A DNA stretch of 64,000 bases from RYN-133 sp963708645 (GCA_963708645.1 CAVPTA010000007.1:434001-498000), one strand, 5' to 3'; shown: positions 27,557 to 37,101, numbered from the stretch's first letter. The notes: generated by a model not told the origin, from the letters alone. Made by a program: numbers and translations.

Positions 27557-28906
27557 ATGACCCAGCTACCGGCCAGCGACCACCAGTCGGACCGACTCAC
27601 TCCCGGGGCACGCCGAGCCGTCACGGCGGCCTTCCTCGGCTGGACGATGGACGCCTTCGACTACTTCGTCGTCGTGCTGGTCTACGCCGACGTGGGGACC
27701 GACTTCGGCGTCTCGCTCACCCGGATGGCGTTCCTGACGACGGTGACGTTGTTGATGCGCCCGATCGGTGCCGCGGTCTTCGGCGCGTGGGCTGATCGTG
27801 TCGGGCGCAAGAAGGTTCTGATCGTCGACGTCGCCTTCTACTCGCTGGTCGGGTTCCTGTGCGCATTCGCGCCCAACTTCACAACGCTGCTGGTGCTGCG
27901 GCTGCTCTACGGGATCGGGATGGGCGGCGAGTGGGGGCTGGGCGCGTCGCTGGCGATGGAGAAGGTGCCCCCGAGCAAGCGCGGTCTGGTTTCCGGGATC
28001 CTGCAGCAGGGCTATGCGGTCGGCTACATGCTCGCCGCGGTCGTGTTCCTCGCCATCGACAACTGGACGAGTTGGGGTTGGCGCGGGCTGTTCGCGTTCA
28101 GCATCCTGCCGGCGCTGCTCTCGCTGTTCCTGCGTGCTCGGGTCGAGGAGTCCGAGACCTGGGAGCAGACGCGCGCGAACACGGTCAAATCGAAGACGAC
28201 GTTGCGCGAGATCCTCGGTCGCCCCAAGGTCGTGCGTCGGTTCATCTATCTGGTCTTGTTGATGACCGCGTTCAACTGGATGAGCCACGGCACCCAGGAC
28301 ATCTACCCGACCTTCATGAAGGAAGGTCTCGGCTTCGCGCCCAACACGGCGCTGTACATCGCGATCGTCTACAACGTCGGGGCGATCCTCGGCGGCACGA
28401 TCATGGGCGCGCTGTCCGAGCGCGTCGGACGGCGAGCGGTAGTGATCATCTGCGCGGTGCTCGGCCTGCCGATCCTGCCGCTGTTCGCCGCCTCGCACAC
28501 CATCGGACTGGTCTGTCTCGGGTCGTTCCTGATGCAGTTCGTCGTGCAGGGCGCGTGGGGCGTCATCCCGGCGCATCTCACCGAACTGTCGCCGGCCGAG
28601 ATCCGCGGCTTCTATCCCGGCGTCACCTATCAGCTCGGCAACTGCCTGGCCGCATTCAATCTGCCGATCCAGGAACGGCTCGCCGAGAGCCACAGCTACA
28701 CGTTTGCGCTCGGGTCGACGTTGGTCGTCGTGTTCATCGCCGTTGCGGTGCTCGCCGCGATCGGGACGGAGTCGCGCGGACAGCGACTGTCGACTGGCGC
28801 ACCGCGAGAAGCAACCGGAGCCCGCATTGACGTAGCACCATGGACGTGTGACAGAACGAGCGCAGGAATCGGTCTGGGACTACCCGCGCCCGCCGGCGTT
28901 GCGTAG
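27557..28906 (+). CDS. MFS transporter, sialate/aromatic-acid:H+ symporter-like
   Basis: 449 residues from ATG 27557 (AGGGACCG about 10 bases upstream; another ATG lies at 27539). It has 12 hydrophobic segments. FLGWTMDAFDYFVVVL in helix 1, ADRVGRKK (motif A) and GIGMGGEWGLGASLAMEKVP in helix 4 match the NanT/MFS metabolite-symporter group. The last 25 residues look non-native and overlap the next gene by 59 bases. Dropping one base near 28795 gives a short tail ending at TAG 28833-28835 before the next start, so a frameshift at the 3' end is likely. Solute unknown. Confidence 0.85.
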   Translation: MTQLPASDHQSDRLTPGARRAVTAAFLGWTMDAFDYFVVVLVYADVGTDFGVSLTRMAFLTTVTLLMRPIGAAVFGAWADRVGRKKVLIVDVAFYSLVGFLCAFAPNFTTLLVLRLLYGIGMGGEWGLGASLAMEKVPPSKRGLVSGILQQGYAVGYMLAAVVFLAIDNWTSWGWRGLFAFSILPALLSLFLRARVEESETWEQTRANTVKSKTTLREILGRPKVVRRFIYLVLLMTAFNWMSHGTQDIYPTFMKEGLGFAPNTALYIAIVYNVGAILGGTIMGALSERVGRRAVVIICAVLGLPILPLFAASHTIGLVCLGSFLMQFVVQGAWGVIPAHLTELSPAEIRGFYPGVTYQLGNCLAAFNLPIQERLAESHSYTFALGSTLVVVFIAVAVLAAIGTESRGQRLSTGAPREATGARIDVAPWTCDRTSAGIGLGLPAPAGVA

Positions 28907-29314
28907 CAAGCGATCGGCACGTGCTGGTGCGACTCGGCGACACGGTAGTGGCCGAGACTCGCGACGCCTACCGCGTGCTCGAGACCAGCCATCCGCCGAC
29001 CTGGTATTTGCCGCGCGACTCGGTGTCGGACGGCGTGCTCGAGCGCTCGGCCGCGGCGTCGACATGGTGCGAGTGGAAGGGCGCGGCGACTTACTGGGAC
29101 GTGCTCGGCCTGACTGCGGCGGCCTGGTCGTACGAGACGCCGTCACGGGGGTTCGAGGCGATCAGCCGGCTACGTCACGTTCTATCCCGCGCGGCTGGCC
29201 TGCTCGATCGACGGTGAGCCGGTTCGTCCGCAGGAGGGCGGGTTCTACGGCGGCTGGATCACCTCCGATGTCGTCGGGCCGTTCAAGGGCGCGCCGGGGA
29301 CGCTGGGCTGGTGA
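28848..29314 (+). pseudogene. DUF427 family gene with two frameshifts
   Basis: From GTG 28848 the frame gives TERAQESVWDYPRPPALR. The family core (LVRLGDTVVAETRDAYRVLE, then TWYLPRDSV and WCEWKGAATYWDV) is in a second frame after about 28905. The end (GYVTFYPARLACSIDGEPV to FKGAPGTLGW) is in a third after about 29165. One extra base at each break explains both. DUF427 proteins are about 150-residue cytoplasmic proteins of unknown role. The stop overlaps GTG of the next gene (GTGA). Confidence 0.75.
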
Positions 29315-30131
29315 AGCTCTTCGCCGCCGCCCTGCTCGCGCTCGAGTGCGCTCGTCGGCACGGCCCACGCACAGGCACAGGCACAGGCACAGGCACCGCG
29401 AGTGACCCTGCCTCCTGGCGCGGCCGTATTCGATTACCAGATCGGCGGCGCGTACCGCCCAGCGCGCGGAGTGCGCATCGTCGACCGCGATCGCACCGAT
29501 GCGCCGGCGCCGGGCTACTACAACATCTGTTACATCAACGCGTTCCAGTCCCAGCCGGGTGAGGGGCGGTGGTGGGTGCGCCGACACCCGAACCTGTTGC
29601 TGGGTAACGGTCACGGCGGATTCCTGACCGATCCCGACTGGCCCGGCGAGTATGTCCTCAATACCTCGACCCCATCGCGACGGACGGCGCTCGCGCGCAT
29701 CGTCGAGCGGCTGGATCGACGGGTGCGCAGGGAAGGGATTCGACGCGGTCGAGCCGGACAACCTCGACTCGTGGACGCGCAAGGGCGTCGACCATCGGCT
29801 GACCCGCGCCGACAACCTCGATCTCGCGACCCGGCTGGCGCGCCGTGCGCACGCCGACGGACTTGCGATCGCACAGAAGAACACCGTCGAGGTGTCACGG
29901 GCGGGTCGCAAGCAGGTGCACTTCGACTTCGCGATCGCCGAGCAGTGCCAGGTGTATCGCGAGTGCGGTGGCTACACGAAGTACTACGGACGACGCGTCT
30001 ACGAGATCGAGTACACCCGGCGCGCGTATCGCGCGGCGTGCGCGAGTCGGCGCGGGACGATGTCGATCATCCTGCGCGATCTTGACGTGACGCCGCGTGG
30101 CAATTCCCACTATCTGTTCGCGCACTGCTAG
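29311..30131 (+). pseudogene. GH114-like secreted glycosidase gene with two frameshifts
   Basis: A signal peptide start (MKLFAAALLAL) joins the body only after one base is removed near 29347. The body reads PPGAAVFDYQIGG, RGVRIVDRDRTDAPAPGYYN, ICYINAFQSQPGE, then after a second break near 29715 WIDGCAGKGFDAVEPDNLDS, GLAIAQKNTVEV, FDFAIAEQCQVY, and YEIEYT. These are hallmarks of the endo-alpha-1,4-polygalactosaminidase (GH114) family, with acidic residues in FDAVEPDN. The product would be exported and cleave galactosaminan-type polymers. A (GCACAG) tandem repeat sits at the signal cleavage site. Confidence 0.8.
29369..29396 (+). repeat. Hexamer tandem repeat (GCACAG, about 4.7 copies)
   Basis: Four full GCACAG units plus GCAC encode Ala-Gln repeats immediately after the signal peptide of the GH114-like gene. 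Slippage would change the mature N-terminus by two residues per unit without altering the frame. Confidence 0.9.
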
Positions 30132-30165
30132 GTACGGCGGGACCGCGCCGGTAACGTGGCGTCAC

Positions 30166-30762
30166 GTGTTCGATCTCGCCGTCATCGCCACGGTGTTCGG
30201 CCTGGTGTTCGTGGCCGAACTCCCTGACAAGACCGCCGTCGCCGGCCTCGTACTCGGCGCGCGGTTTCCGGCACGCTGGGTGTTCACCGGAATGGCGGCG
30301 GCGTTCCTCGTCCACGTGGTCATCGCGACGGCTGCTGGCTCTCTGCTGTCGTTGTTGCCGCGCCGTCCGGTCGAGGCGGTCGTCGGCGTGCTGTTCCTGC
30401 TCGGCGCGGTGCTGATCTGGCGCGAAGGGCTCGAGACCGAGGAAGAGGAAGAAGCCGAGGTCGCTGCCGTTCCGGAATCAGCAGGATTCCTGAAGGTCGC
30501 GACGTTGGGCTTCGGCGTCATCTTCATCGCCGAATGGGGCGACCTGACCCAGATCCTGACGGCGAACCTTGCGGCGAAGTACCACGACCCTCTCTCGGTC
30601 GGACTCGGCGCCGTCCTCGGGCTGTGGGCGGTCGGGCTGCTCGCGATCCTTGGCGGCAAGACCCTGCTGAAAGTGCTGCCGATCAGGTGGATCACCCGCA
30701 TCGCGGCAGTCGTGATGCTCGCGCTGGCGGTCTACTCGATCGTGGTTGCCATCCGCGGCTGA
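30166..30762 (+). CDS. GDT1/TMEM165 (UPF0016) family cation exchanger
   Basis: 198 residues from GTG 30166. Two repeats each carry the family acidic motif: VAELPDKTAVAGLVLG (about 19-34) and FIAEWGDLTQILT (about 123-135), within six hydrophobic segments and separated by an acidic Glu-rich loop (ETEEEEEAEV). Members are H+-coupled Mn2+/Ca2+ transporters in plasma or Golgi membranes; bacterial ones export Mn2+. 34 bp after the GH114-like gene. Confidence 0.92.
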   Translation: MFDLAVIATVFGLVFVAELPDKTAVAGLVLGARFPARWVFTGMAAAFLVHVVIATAAGSLLSLLPRRPVEAVVGVLFLLGAVLIWREGLETEEEEEAEVAAVPESAGFLKVATLGFGVIFIAEWGDLTQILTANLAAKYHDPLSVGLGAVLGLWAVGLLAILGGKTLLKVLPIRWITRIAAVVMLALAVYSIVVAIRG

Positions 30763-30778
30763 CCGCCGTCCCGAGGCG

Positions 30779-31312
30779 CTACGGCACGACGCGGTAGTCG
30801 GCCAGCACGTGGCCGGACGGCGTGCGGTCGGCTCGTACGGATTCGAACTGCGTCGAGGGCACGCCGTCGAGCAACCGGCGTCCGCTGCCGACGACTCGCG
30901 GTGCGATCACCAACCGCAGGTCATCGACGACACCGGCGGCGAGCAGCGCCTGGGCGAGCGAGATGCTGGCGTGGACTCCGATGTCGCGTCCTGGCTGGTC
31001 CTTCAGGCCGCGCACGAACGCGGCGACATCGCCGTCGATCACTGACGCGTTGGCCCACTCGCGGCCGAGCGGCGTGGACGTTGCGACAAACTTCGTCACG
31101 CCGTTGATGAACGTCGCGAACGGTTCGATCGTCGCGCTCGGCCAGAATTCGGACCACTCGTCGTAGGTTCGCCGCCCCAGGACGACGGTGTCCTGCGCGG
31201 CGATGACCGCACCGAGGTTCGCGTCCATGACGTCGTCCCAGCCGAAGAACTCGTCGGGATGCTCGGCAACACCGTCGAGTGACAACAACTCGTAGACGAC
31301 GACGCGACGCAT
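30779..31312 (-). CDS. RibD C-terminal/DHFR-like reductase family protein
   Basis: 177 residues from ATG 31312 with GAGGTGG upstream. VVYELLSLDGVAEHPDEF, TVVLGRRTYDEW, and DIGVHASISLAQALLAAGVVDDL with SGRRLLDG match the YwjB/YyaP-like branch of the RibD C-terminal superfamily. It probably reduces a small substrate with NADPH; substrate unknown. It lies downstream of upp on the same strand (13 bp), suggesting one transcript. Confidence 0.9.
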   Translation of the reverse strand: MRRVVVYELLSLDGVAEHPDEFFGWDDVMDANLGAVIAAQDTVVLGRRTYDEWSEFWPSATIEPFATFINGVTKFVATSTPLGREWANASVIDGDVAAFVRGLKDQPGRDIGVHASISLAQALLAAGVVDDLRLVIAPRVVGSGRRLLDGVPSTQFESVRADRTPSGHVLADYRVVP

Positions 31313-31325
31313 GCTCACCACCTCT

Positions 31326-31949
31326 CTATCGAGGGCCGAACTGGCGGTCACCTGCGTCGCCGAGGCCCGGGACGATGTAGGCGTTCTCGTTGAGCCGCTC
31401 GTCGATGCTCGCGGTGAACAGCCGCACCGGCAGCCCGCTCGTCTCCAGGGCGGCGATGCCGTCGGGCGCGGCAAGCGCGCAGATCACCGTCAGGTCGTTG
31501 GCGCCGCGGTCGCTGAGCAGTCGCAGGCTGTGCAGCAGCGAGCCGCCGGTGGCCACCATCGGGTCGAGCACGATCACCGGGCGTCCGGCGAGCGACTCGG
31601 GCAGCGAGGCCATGTACGGGTGCGGTTCGTGCGTGTGCTCGTCGCGCGCGATGCCGACGAAGCCCATCTGCGACTCGGGCAGGAGGTTGAATGCAGCCTC
31701 GGCCATGCCCAGTCCGGCCCGCAGCACGGGGACCAGCAGCGGCGGGTTCGCGATCGCCGTTCCGGTGGTCGGCGCAACGGGAGTAACGACATCGACGTCG
31801 GCCCGTTCGAGCGTGCGGGTGGCCTCGTAGACGAGCAAGGTGGCCAGTTCTCGCAGCGCGGCGCGGAACTCGGCGTTGCTGCTGTTCTGGTCGCGCATGA
31901 CCGTCAATCGGGCCTGCACGATCGGATGGTCGACGACGGTGGTGTCCAC
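31326..31949 (-). CDS. upp: Uracil phosphoribosyltransferase
   Basis: 207 residues from GTG 31949. PRPP-binding LDPMVATGGS, plus VPVLRAGLGM and GFVGIARDEHTHEPHPY in the middle and the C-terminal YIVPGLGDAGDRQFG that closes the uracil site. It makes UMP from uracil and PRPP, completing salvage of uracil released by nucleoside phosphorolysis. It is divergent from the DUF2339 gene with 66 bp between the starts. Confidence 0.96.
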   Translation of the reverse strand: MDTTVVDHPIVQARLTVMRDQNSSNAEFRAALRELATLLVYEATRTLERADVDVVTPVAPTTGTAIANPPLLVPVLRAGLGMAEAAFNLLPESQMGFVGIARDEHTHEPHPYMASLPESLAGRPVIVLDPMVATGGSLLHSLRLLSDRGANDLTVICALAAPDGIAALETSGLPVRLFTASIDERLNENAYIVPGLGDAGDRQFGPR

Positions 31950-32015
31950 GGCACAGACCCTAATCTGAGTACGGCTACCCATGTGCGCTCCGGCTCGACC
32001 GATGAGGGTCGAGCT

Positions 32016-33856
32016 ATGACCTCTGTCGATCCGCTTCCTCGCCTGGCCGCCGCGCTGTCCGACATCAGCGCGCAGCTCCAGCAGATCAGCGCGGAGATCC
32101 GCACCGCGTCGGCCTTGAGCGCCGCCCCACAGCCCGCCCAACCCGACTACCCGCCGCCGAATCCGGTTCCCGGATTCGCGCCCGCACCGCCGTACGCAGC
32201 CGGCCCGCCGGCACCGCCCGCGTACTACGCACCGCGTCCGGCCCATGCGTCGGCGCACGTGTACCCGCAGCTTCCCCGCCCAAGAACCGGCTCCGCCGCG
32301 CGCAACGCTGTGGGAGCGGATGAGCCGCGAGGGCGCGGGCAGCAAGGTGGTCGCCTGGATCGGCGGCGCGGTCACCCTTGCCGGCGTCGTCCTGCTCCTC
32401 GTGCTCGCCGTGCAGCGCGGCTACATCGGGCCGGTGCCGCGCGTGCTGCTAGGAGCCGGCCTCGGCGTCGCGCTGACGGCGATCGCGTTGCGCTTGCACC
32501 GTTCACCGGAGGGACGGCCGGGCGCTGTCGCGGTCGCGGCCACCGGCGCAGCCGTGCTGTATCTCGACACGATCGCAGCAGCCGACCTACTACCACTTCG
32601 TGCCGGCCTGGGCCGGGCTCGTGCTCGGCCTGCTCGTAGCGGTCGGCGGTGTCGTGATCGCCTGGCGGTGGGACGCCGAGGTGCTCGCAGTCTTCGTGGT
32701 GCTCGGATGTGCGGCGTCCGCACCCTTCGTTACGCACGACACCACGCTGCTCATCGGCTTCTTGCTCGTGCTGCAGATCGCCAGCTCGCCGGCCCAACTC
32801 CAACGACGCTGGACGACGCTGGCACCAATCGCTGCCGCACCGCCGGTACTCGCGGTGCTGCTCGACGCGACCGTCGCGGGACTCGGTCGCAGCACCGACC
32901 CCATGACGATCGCCGCGTTGGCCGTCACGACCTCGCTCGTGCAGGTCGCCATCTCGACACTGCTCGCGCGTCGTCCGGAACGTCCGATCGACGCGTCACT
33001 CGGCATGGTGCTCGCAGCTCCCGTCCCGACGGTGGTCGCAGTGCTGCTCGTCGCGCGCTGGGACGCCGTCGCGTTGGCCGGCGCCCTCGGTGCCGCGCTC
33101 GTGGCCATCGGGGCTGCTCGCCGCGTGCTGGGTGTTCCCTCGCGCTTCGCCGATGCTGCTGTCGTCGCAGGTCTAGGCGCCCTGTTCGAGGCAGTGTGCA
33201 TCGCCTGCACCGGTGACGTGCGGGCGCTCGCGCTGCTGGTAGCAGCAGTCCTGCTGGCGATCGTGGCCGAACGGCTGCGTCATGTCGCGTCGCTCGTGGC
33301 GGCCGTTGTGTTCGGCGCGTCCGGGCTGGCGGTTGCGCTCGGCGAAGCGGCACGTCCCAGCTATCTGGCGATCGCCCCGGCGAATCGGATTGCGTTGCGC
33401 GCGGTCGTTTCTGCCGGCACCACCGGTGTTCTCATCGTCGCCGCCGCACTGGTGCTGTCGTGGGCGTCCGGTCGCGTTGCGACCGCACCTGACGAGTCGA
33501 CCGCACGTACTCGCTGGACGCTTGCCGGACTTGTCACGCTCTACGGCGCGAGCGTCGCGGTCGTGAGCATCGGGCTCGCCATCTCGCCCGATCGGCACGG
33601 ATTCCTCATCGGCCACATGCTCGTGACGCTGTCGTGGACGGTCGGCGCGATCGTGCTGCTGCTGCGACACGCCGGCTCGGCACCGCTGCGGGTGGCCGGC
33701 TTGGCGCTGGTCGCGGCCGCGCTGGCGAAGCTCGTCCTGTTCGATCTTGCGTCGTTGAGCGGCATACCCCGCGTGCTGGCGTTTCTCGGAGCCGGCCTCG
33801 TGCTGCTCGCGGCCGGTGCCCGCTATGCCCGACTCTCCGCGACCAGTCGTCCCTAG
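32016..33856 (+). pseudogene. DUF2339 polytopic membrane protein with two frameshifts
   Basis: The N-terminus (ATG 32016) has a coiled-coil LPRLAAALSDISAQLQQI and a Pro/Tyr/Ala-rich linker. The frame breaks near 32277 in a C4 run (continuing PAQEPAPPRATLWERMSREG, then VVAWIGGAVTLAGVVLLL) and near 32587 (continuing YYHFVPAWAGLVLGLLVAV). About 14-18 hydrophobic helices follow to the stop. One extra base at each site explains both breaks. DUF2339 proteins are large integral membrane proteins of unknown function. If the breaks are sequencing errors, the gene is intact. Confidence 0.75.
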
Positions 33857-33865
33857 ACTGGGCCC

Positions 33866-34819
33866 GTGACAGTCACGACCGACCGCTCGATGCTGAGCGA
33901 CGTCACCCGCGACAACGGGTCACTGCGGCGATTCCTGAACGGGTTGCCGGGCGTCGACCAAGTGGGTGCACAGGGACGGGCCGCAGCACTCGCCACCCGC
34001 AGCATCAAGACCACGGCGAAGGCCTGGGCCATCGACACCGCGATCCGGATGGTCGACCTGACAACGCTCGAGGGTGCCGATACGCCGGGCAAGGTGCGCT
34101 CGCTGTGCGCGAAGGCGCGCCGTCCTGACCCGTCCGACGCCACGGCGCCGCCGGTCGCTGCGGTGTGCGTCTACCCCGATCTCGTCGAGACTGCGGTCGA
34201 TGCACTGCGCGGCAGCAACGTGCAGATCGCCAGCGTCGCGACCGCCTTCCCGTCCGGACGTGCTGCCCTGAGCACGAAGCTGCAGGACGTGCGCGATGCG
34301 GTCGCTGCCGGAGCCACCGAGATCGACATGGTCATCGACCGCGGCGCGTTCCTCGCCGGGCGATACCTGCAGGTGTTCGACGAGATCGTCGCGACGAAGG
34401 CCGAGTGCGGTGATGCGCACCTGAAGGTCATCCTCGAGACGGGCGAGTTCGCGACGCTCGACAACACTCGGCGCGCGTCATGGCTGTCGCTGCTCGCGGG
34501 CGGCGACTTCATCAAGACGTCGACCGGCAAGGTGTCGCCGGCGGCAACACCGCCGGTCGCGCTGGTGATGCTGGAGGCCGTGCGCGACTTCGCCGATCTG
34601 ACCGGCGACGTTCGCGGCGTGAAACTGGCCGGCGGAATCCGTGCGTCCAAAGAGGCCGTGCGATACCTCGTGATGGTCAACGAGGTCGCCGGCGAGCAAT
34701 GGCTCGATCCGCACCTGTTCCGGTTCGGTGCGTCCAGCCTGCTCAACGATCTGCTGCAGCAGCGGCACAAACTCGCGACCGGCAATTACGACGGTCCCGA
34801 CTACGTGAGCATCGACTGA
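33866..34819 (+). CDS. deoC: Deoxyribose-phosphate aldolase
   Basis: 317 residues, GTG start. Class I aldolase barrel: VCVYPDLV, ATEIDMVIDRGAFL, LKVILETGEF, Schiff-base region GGDFIKTSTGKVSPAAT, and GVKLAGGIRASKEA with the second catalytic Lys. It is longer than E. coli DeoC but like actinobacterial forms. It splits 2-deoxyribose 5-phosphate into acetaldehyde and glyceraldehyde 3-phosphate. One base separates it from the first aldehyde dehydrogenase gene. Confidence 0.96.
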   Translation: MTVTTDRSMLSDVTRDNGSLRRFLNGLPGVDQVGAQGRAAALATRSIKTTAKAWAIDTAIRMVDLTTLEGADTPGKVRSLCAKARRPDPSDATAPPVAAVCVYPDLVETAVDALRGSNVQIASVATAFPSGRAALSTKLQDVRDAVAAGATEIDMVIDRGAFLAGRYLQVFDEIVATKAECGDAHLKVILETGEFATLDNTRRASWLSLLAGGDFIKTSTGKVSPAATPPVALVMLEAVRDFADLTGDVRGVKLAGGIRASKEAVRYLVMVNEVAGEQWLDPHLFRFGASSLLNDLLQQRHKLATGNYDGPDYVSID

Positions 34820-34820
34820 C

Positions 34821-36248
34821 ATGACCTTCGAGTACGCACCCGCTCCCGAATCGCGCGACATCGCGCGGCTCAAGCCGAGCTATCAGATCTTCGTCGACGG
34901 GCAGTTCCGCGACGGACGCGGCGACGCGATCAAGACGATCAATCCTGCCGACGAGTCGCCGCTCGCCGAAGTCGCCGAAGCAAACACTGCTGATGTCGCC
35001 GACGCGGTCAAGGCCGCGCGCAAGGCGGCCGACAAGTGGGCGAAGCTGCCCGGCAAGGACCGCGGCAAGTACCTGTTCCGCATCGCGCGCGCGATCCAGG
35101 AACGCGCCCGCGAACTGGCCGTGCTCGAATCGCTCGACAACGGCAAGCCGATCCGCGAGTCGCGCGACGTCGACGTCCCGACCGCGGCAGCGCACTTCTT
35201 CTACTACGCCGGTTGGGCCGACAAGCTGCAGCACGCAGGCTTCGGCCCCGACCCGAAGCCGGTCGGCGTTGCCGGGCAGGTCATCCCGTGGAACTTCCCG
35301 CTGCTGATGGCAGCGTGGAAGATCGCGCCGGCCCTGGCCTGCGGCAACACCGTGGTGCTCAAGCCGGCCGAGACGACGCCGCTCACCGCGCTCGTCCTCG
35401 CCGAGATCATCGCCGAGGCCGACCTCCCGCCCGGTGTCGTGAACATTCTCGCCGGCGGCCCGGCGATCGGACAGGCCATCGTGGAGGACGACGGACTCGA
35501 CAAGATCGCGTTCACCGGCTCGACCGAGGTCGGCAAGATCATCAAACGCACGCTGGCCGGCACCGGGCGACGCCTCTCGCTCGAGCTCGGCGGCAAGGCC
35601 GCCAACATCGTCTTCGACGACGCGCCGCTCGACCAGGCGGTCGAAGGCATCGTCAACGGCATATTCTTCAACCAGGGCCAGGTCTGCTGCGCCGGGTCGC
35701 GCCTGCTGGTCCAGGAATCCATCGAGGACGAACTGATCGCAGCTCTCAAGCGCCGGTTGGGCACGCTGCGTGTCGGCGACCCGCTCGACAAGAACACCGA
35801 CGTCGGCGCGATCAACTCCGCCGCGCAGCTCGCCCGCATCCGCGAGCTCACCGACTCGGGCGAGGCCGAGGGCGCGTCGCGCTGGTCGCCAGAATGCACG
35901 CTGCCCGACCGCGGCTTCTGGTTTGCACCGACCGTGTTCACCGGCGTCTCGCAGGCGAACCGCATCGCGCAGGAAGAGATCTTCGGGCCCGTCCTGTCAG
36001 TGCTGACGTTCCGCACGCCGGACGAAGCGGTGGCGAAGGCGAACAACACGCCGTACGGGTTGTCGGCGGGGGTGTGGACCGAGAAGGGCTCGCGCATCCT
36101 CTCGATGGCCAACCAACTGCGCGCCGGCGTCGTGTGGGCCAACACGTTCAACCGGTTCGACCCCGCGTCGCCGTTCGGCGGCTACAAGGAGTCCGGGTAC
36201 GGCCGCGAGGGTGGCCGGCACGGGCTGGAGGCGTACCTCAATGTCTGA
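34821..36248 (+). CDS. Aldehyde dehydrogenase (NAD+-dependent)
   Basis: 475 residues. VIPWNFPLLMAAWKIAPALA, coenzyme GSTEVGK, general base Glu in LELGGKAANIVF, and nucleophile Cys in FNQGQVCCAGSR, with the EEIFGPVLSVL block near the end. Full-length family size. Placed directly behind deoC, it most likely oxidises the acetaldehyde made by the aldolase. That assignment is from context. Confidence 0.94.
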   Translation: MTFEYAPAPESRDIARLKPSYQIFVDGQFRDGRGDAIKTINPADESPLAEVAEANTADVADAVKAARKAADKWAKLPGKDRGKYLFRIARAIQERARELAVLESLDNGKPIRESRDVDVPTAAAHFFYYAGWADKLQHAGFGPDPKPVGVAGQVIPWNFPLLMAAWKIAPALACGNTVVLKPAETTPLTALVLAEIIAEADLPPGVVNILAGGPAIGQAIVEDDGLDKIAFTGSTEVGKIIKRTLAGTGRRLSLELGGKAANIVFDDAPLDQAVEGIVNGIFFNQGQVCCAGSRLLVQESIEDELIAALKRRLGTLRVGDPLDKNTDVGAINSAAQLARIRELTDSGEAEGASRWSPECTLPDRGFWFAPTVFTGVSQANRIAQEEIFGPVLSVLTFRTPDEAVAKANNTPYGLSAGVWTEKGSRILSMANQLRAGVVWANTFNRFDPASPFGGYKESGYGREGGRHGLEAYLNV

Positions 36249-37101
36249 TCGATTGGCCGTGCGCAAGACGTACAAGCTCTACATCGGCGGCGTCTTCCCC
36301 CGTTCCGAGTCGGGACGGTCGTACCCGGTGACGTCAGCGAAGGGCGACCTGCTCGCGCATGGCGCGCAGGCATCACGCAAGGACGTCCGGGATGCAGTCG
36401 TCGCCGCGCGCAAGGCGTTCGGCGGCTGGTCGACGGCCACCGCGTACAACCGAGGGCAGATCCTCTACCGCGTCGCCGAGATGCTCGAGGGCCGCCGCGC
36501 GCAGTTCGCCGACGAGGTAGCGGCTGCCGAAGGTGGTTCGGCGAAGTCGGCGCTCACCCTGGTCGACGACGCGATCGATCGCTGGGTCTACTACGCCGGC
36601 TGGGCCGACAAGTACGCGCAGGTCGCCGGCAGCAGCAATCCGGTAGCCGGGCCGTACTTCAACTTCTCGCTCCCCGAGCCCACCGGCGTCGTCGGCGTGC
36701 TCGCGCCGCAGGATTCGTCGCTGCTCGGGCTCGTGTCGGTTGTCGCCCCGGTCATCGCGACCGGCAACACCGCGGTCGTCGTGGCGTCCGAACAGCGCCC
36801 GTTGCCAGCCGTCTCATTGACCGAGGTGCTTGCAACCTCTGACCTGCCCGGCGGCGTGATCAACCTGCTCACCGGACGCACCGCCGAACTCGCGCCGTCG
36901 CTCGCCGCGCACCGCGATGTCAACGCGATCGACCTCACCGGTGCCGCCACGAGCGAGCGTGCCGCGCTCGAGATCGCGGCCTCGGACAACGTGAAACGGG
37001 TCTTCATCCCGCGCACGACCGCGTGGTCCGACGACCCGGGCACGAAGCGCATCGGCGCGTTCGTCGAGACGAAAACGGTGTGGCACCCGATCGGGGTGTG
37101 A
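36241..37101 (+). CDS. Truncated aldehyde dehydrogenase-like protein lacking catalytic Cys
   Basis: 286 residues, ATG overlapping the previous gene by 8 bases. It aligns with the first two thirds of aldehyde dehydrogenases (VYYAGWADKYAQ, GVVGVLAPQDSSLLGLVSVV, GGVINLLTGR). It ends after the coenzyme domain and contains no cysteine at all. The FNQGQxC nucleophile region is missing and it cannot catalyse oxidation on its own. Similar short partners occur beside the full enzyme in other actinobacteria (from memory), so a structural or regulatory subunit is more likely than a fresh deletion. Confidence 0.85.
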   Translation: MSDRLAVRKTYKLYIGGVFPRSESGRSYPVTSAKGDLLAHGAQASRKDVRDAVVAARKAFGGWSTATAYNRGQILYRVAEMLEGRRAQFADEVAAAEGGSAKSALTLVDDAIDRWVYYAGWADKYAQVAGSSNPVAGPYFNFSLPEPTGVVGVLAPQDSSLLGLVSVVAPVIATGNTAVVVASEQRPLPAVSLTEVLATSDLPGGVINLLTGRTAELAPSLAAHRDVNAIDLTGAATSERAALEIAASDNVKRVFIPRTTAWSDDPGTKRIGAFVETKTVWHPIGV

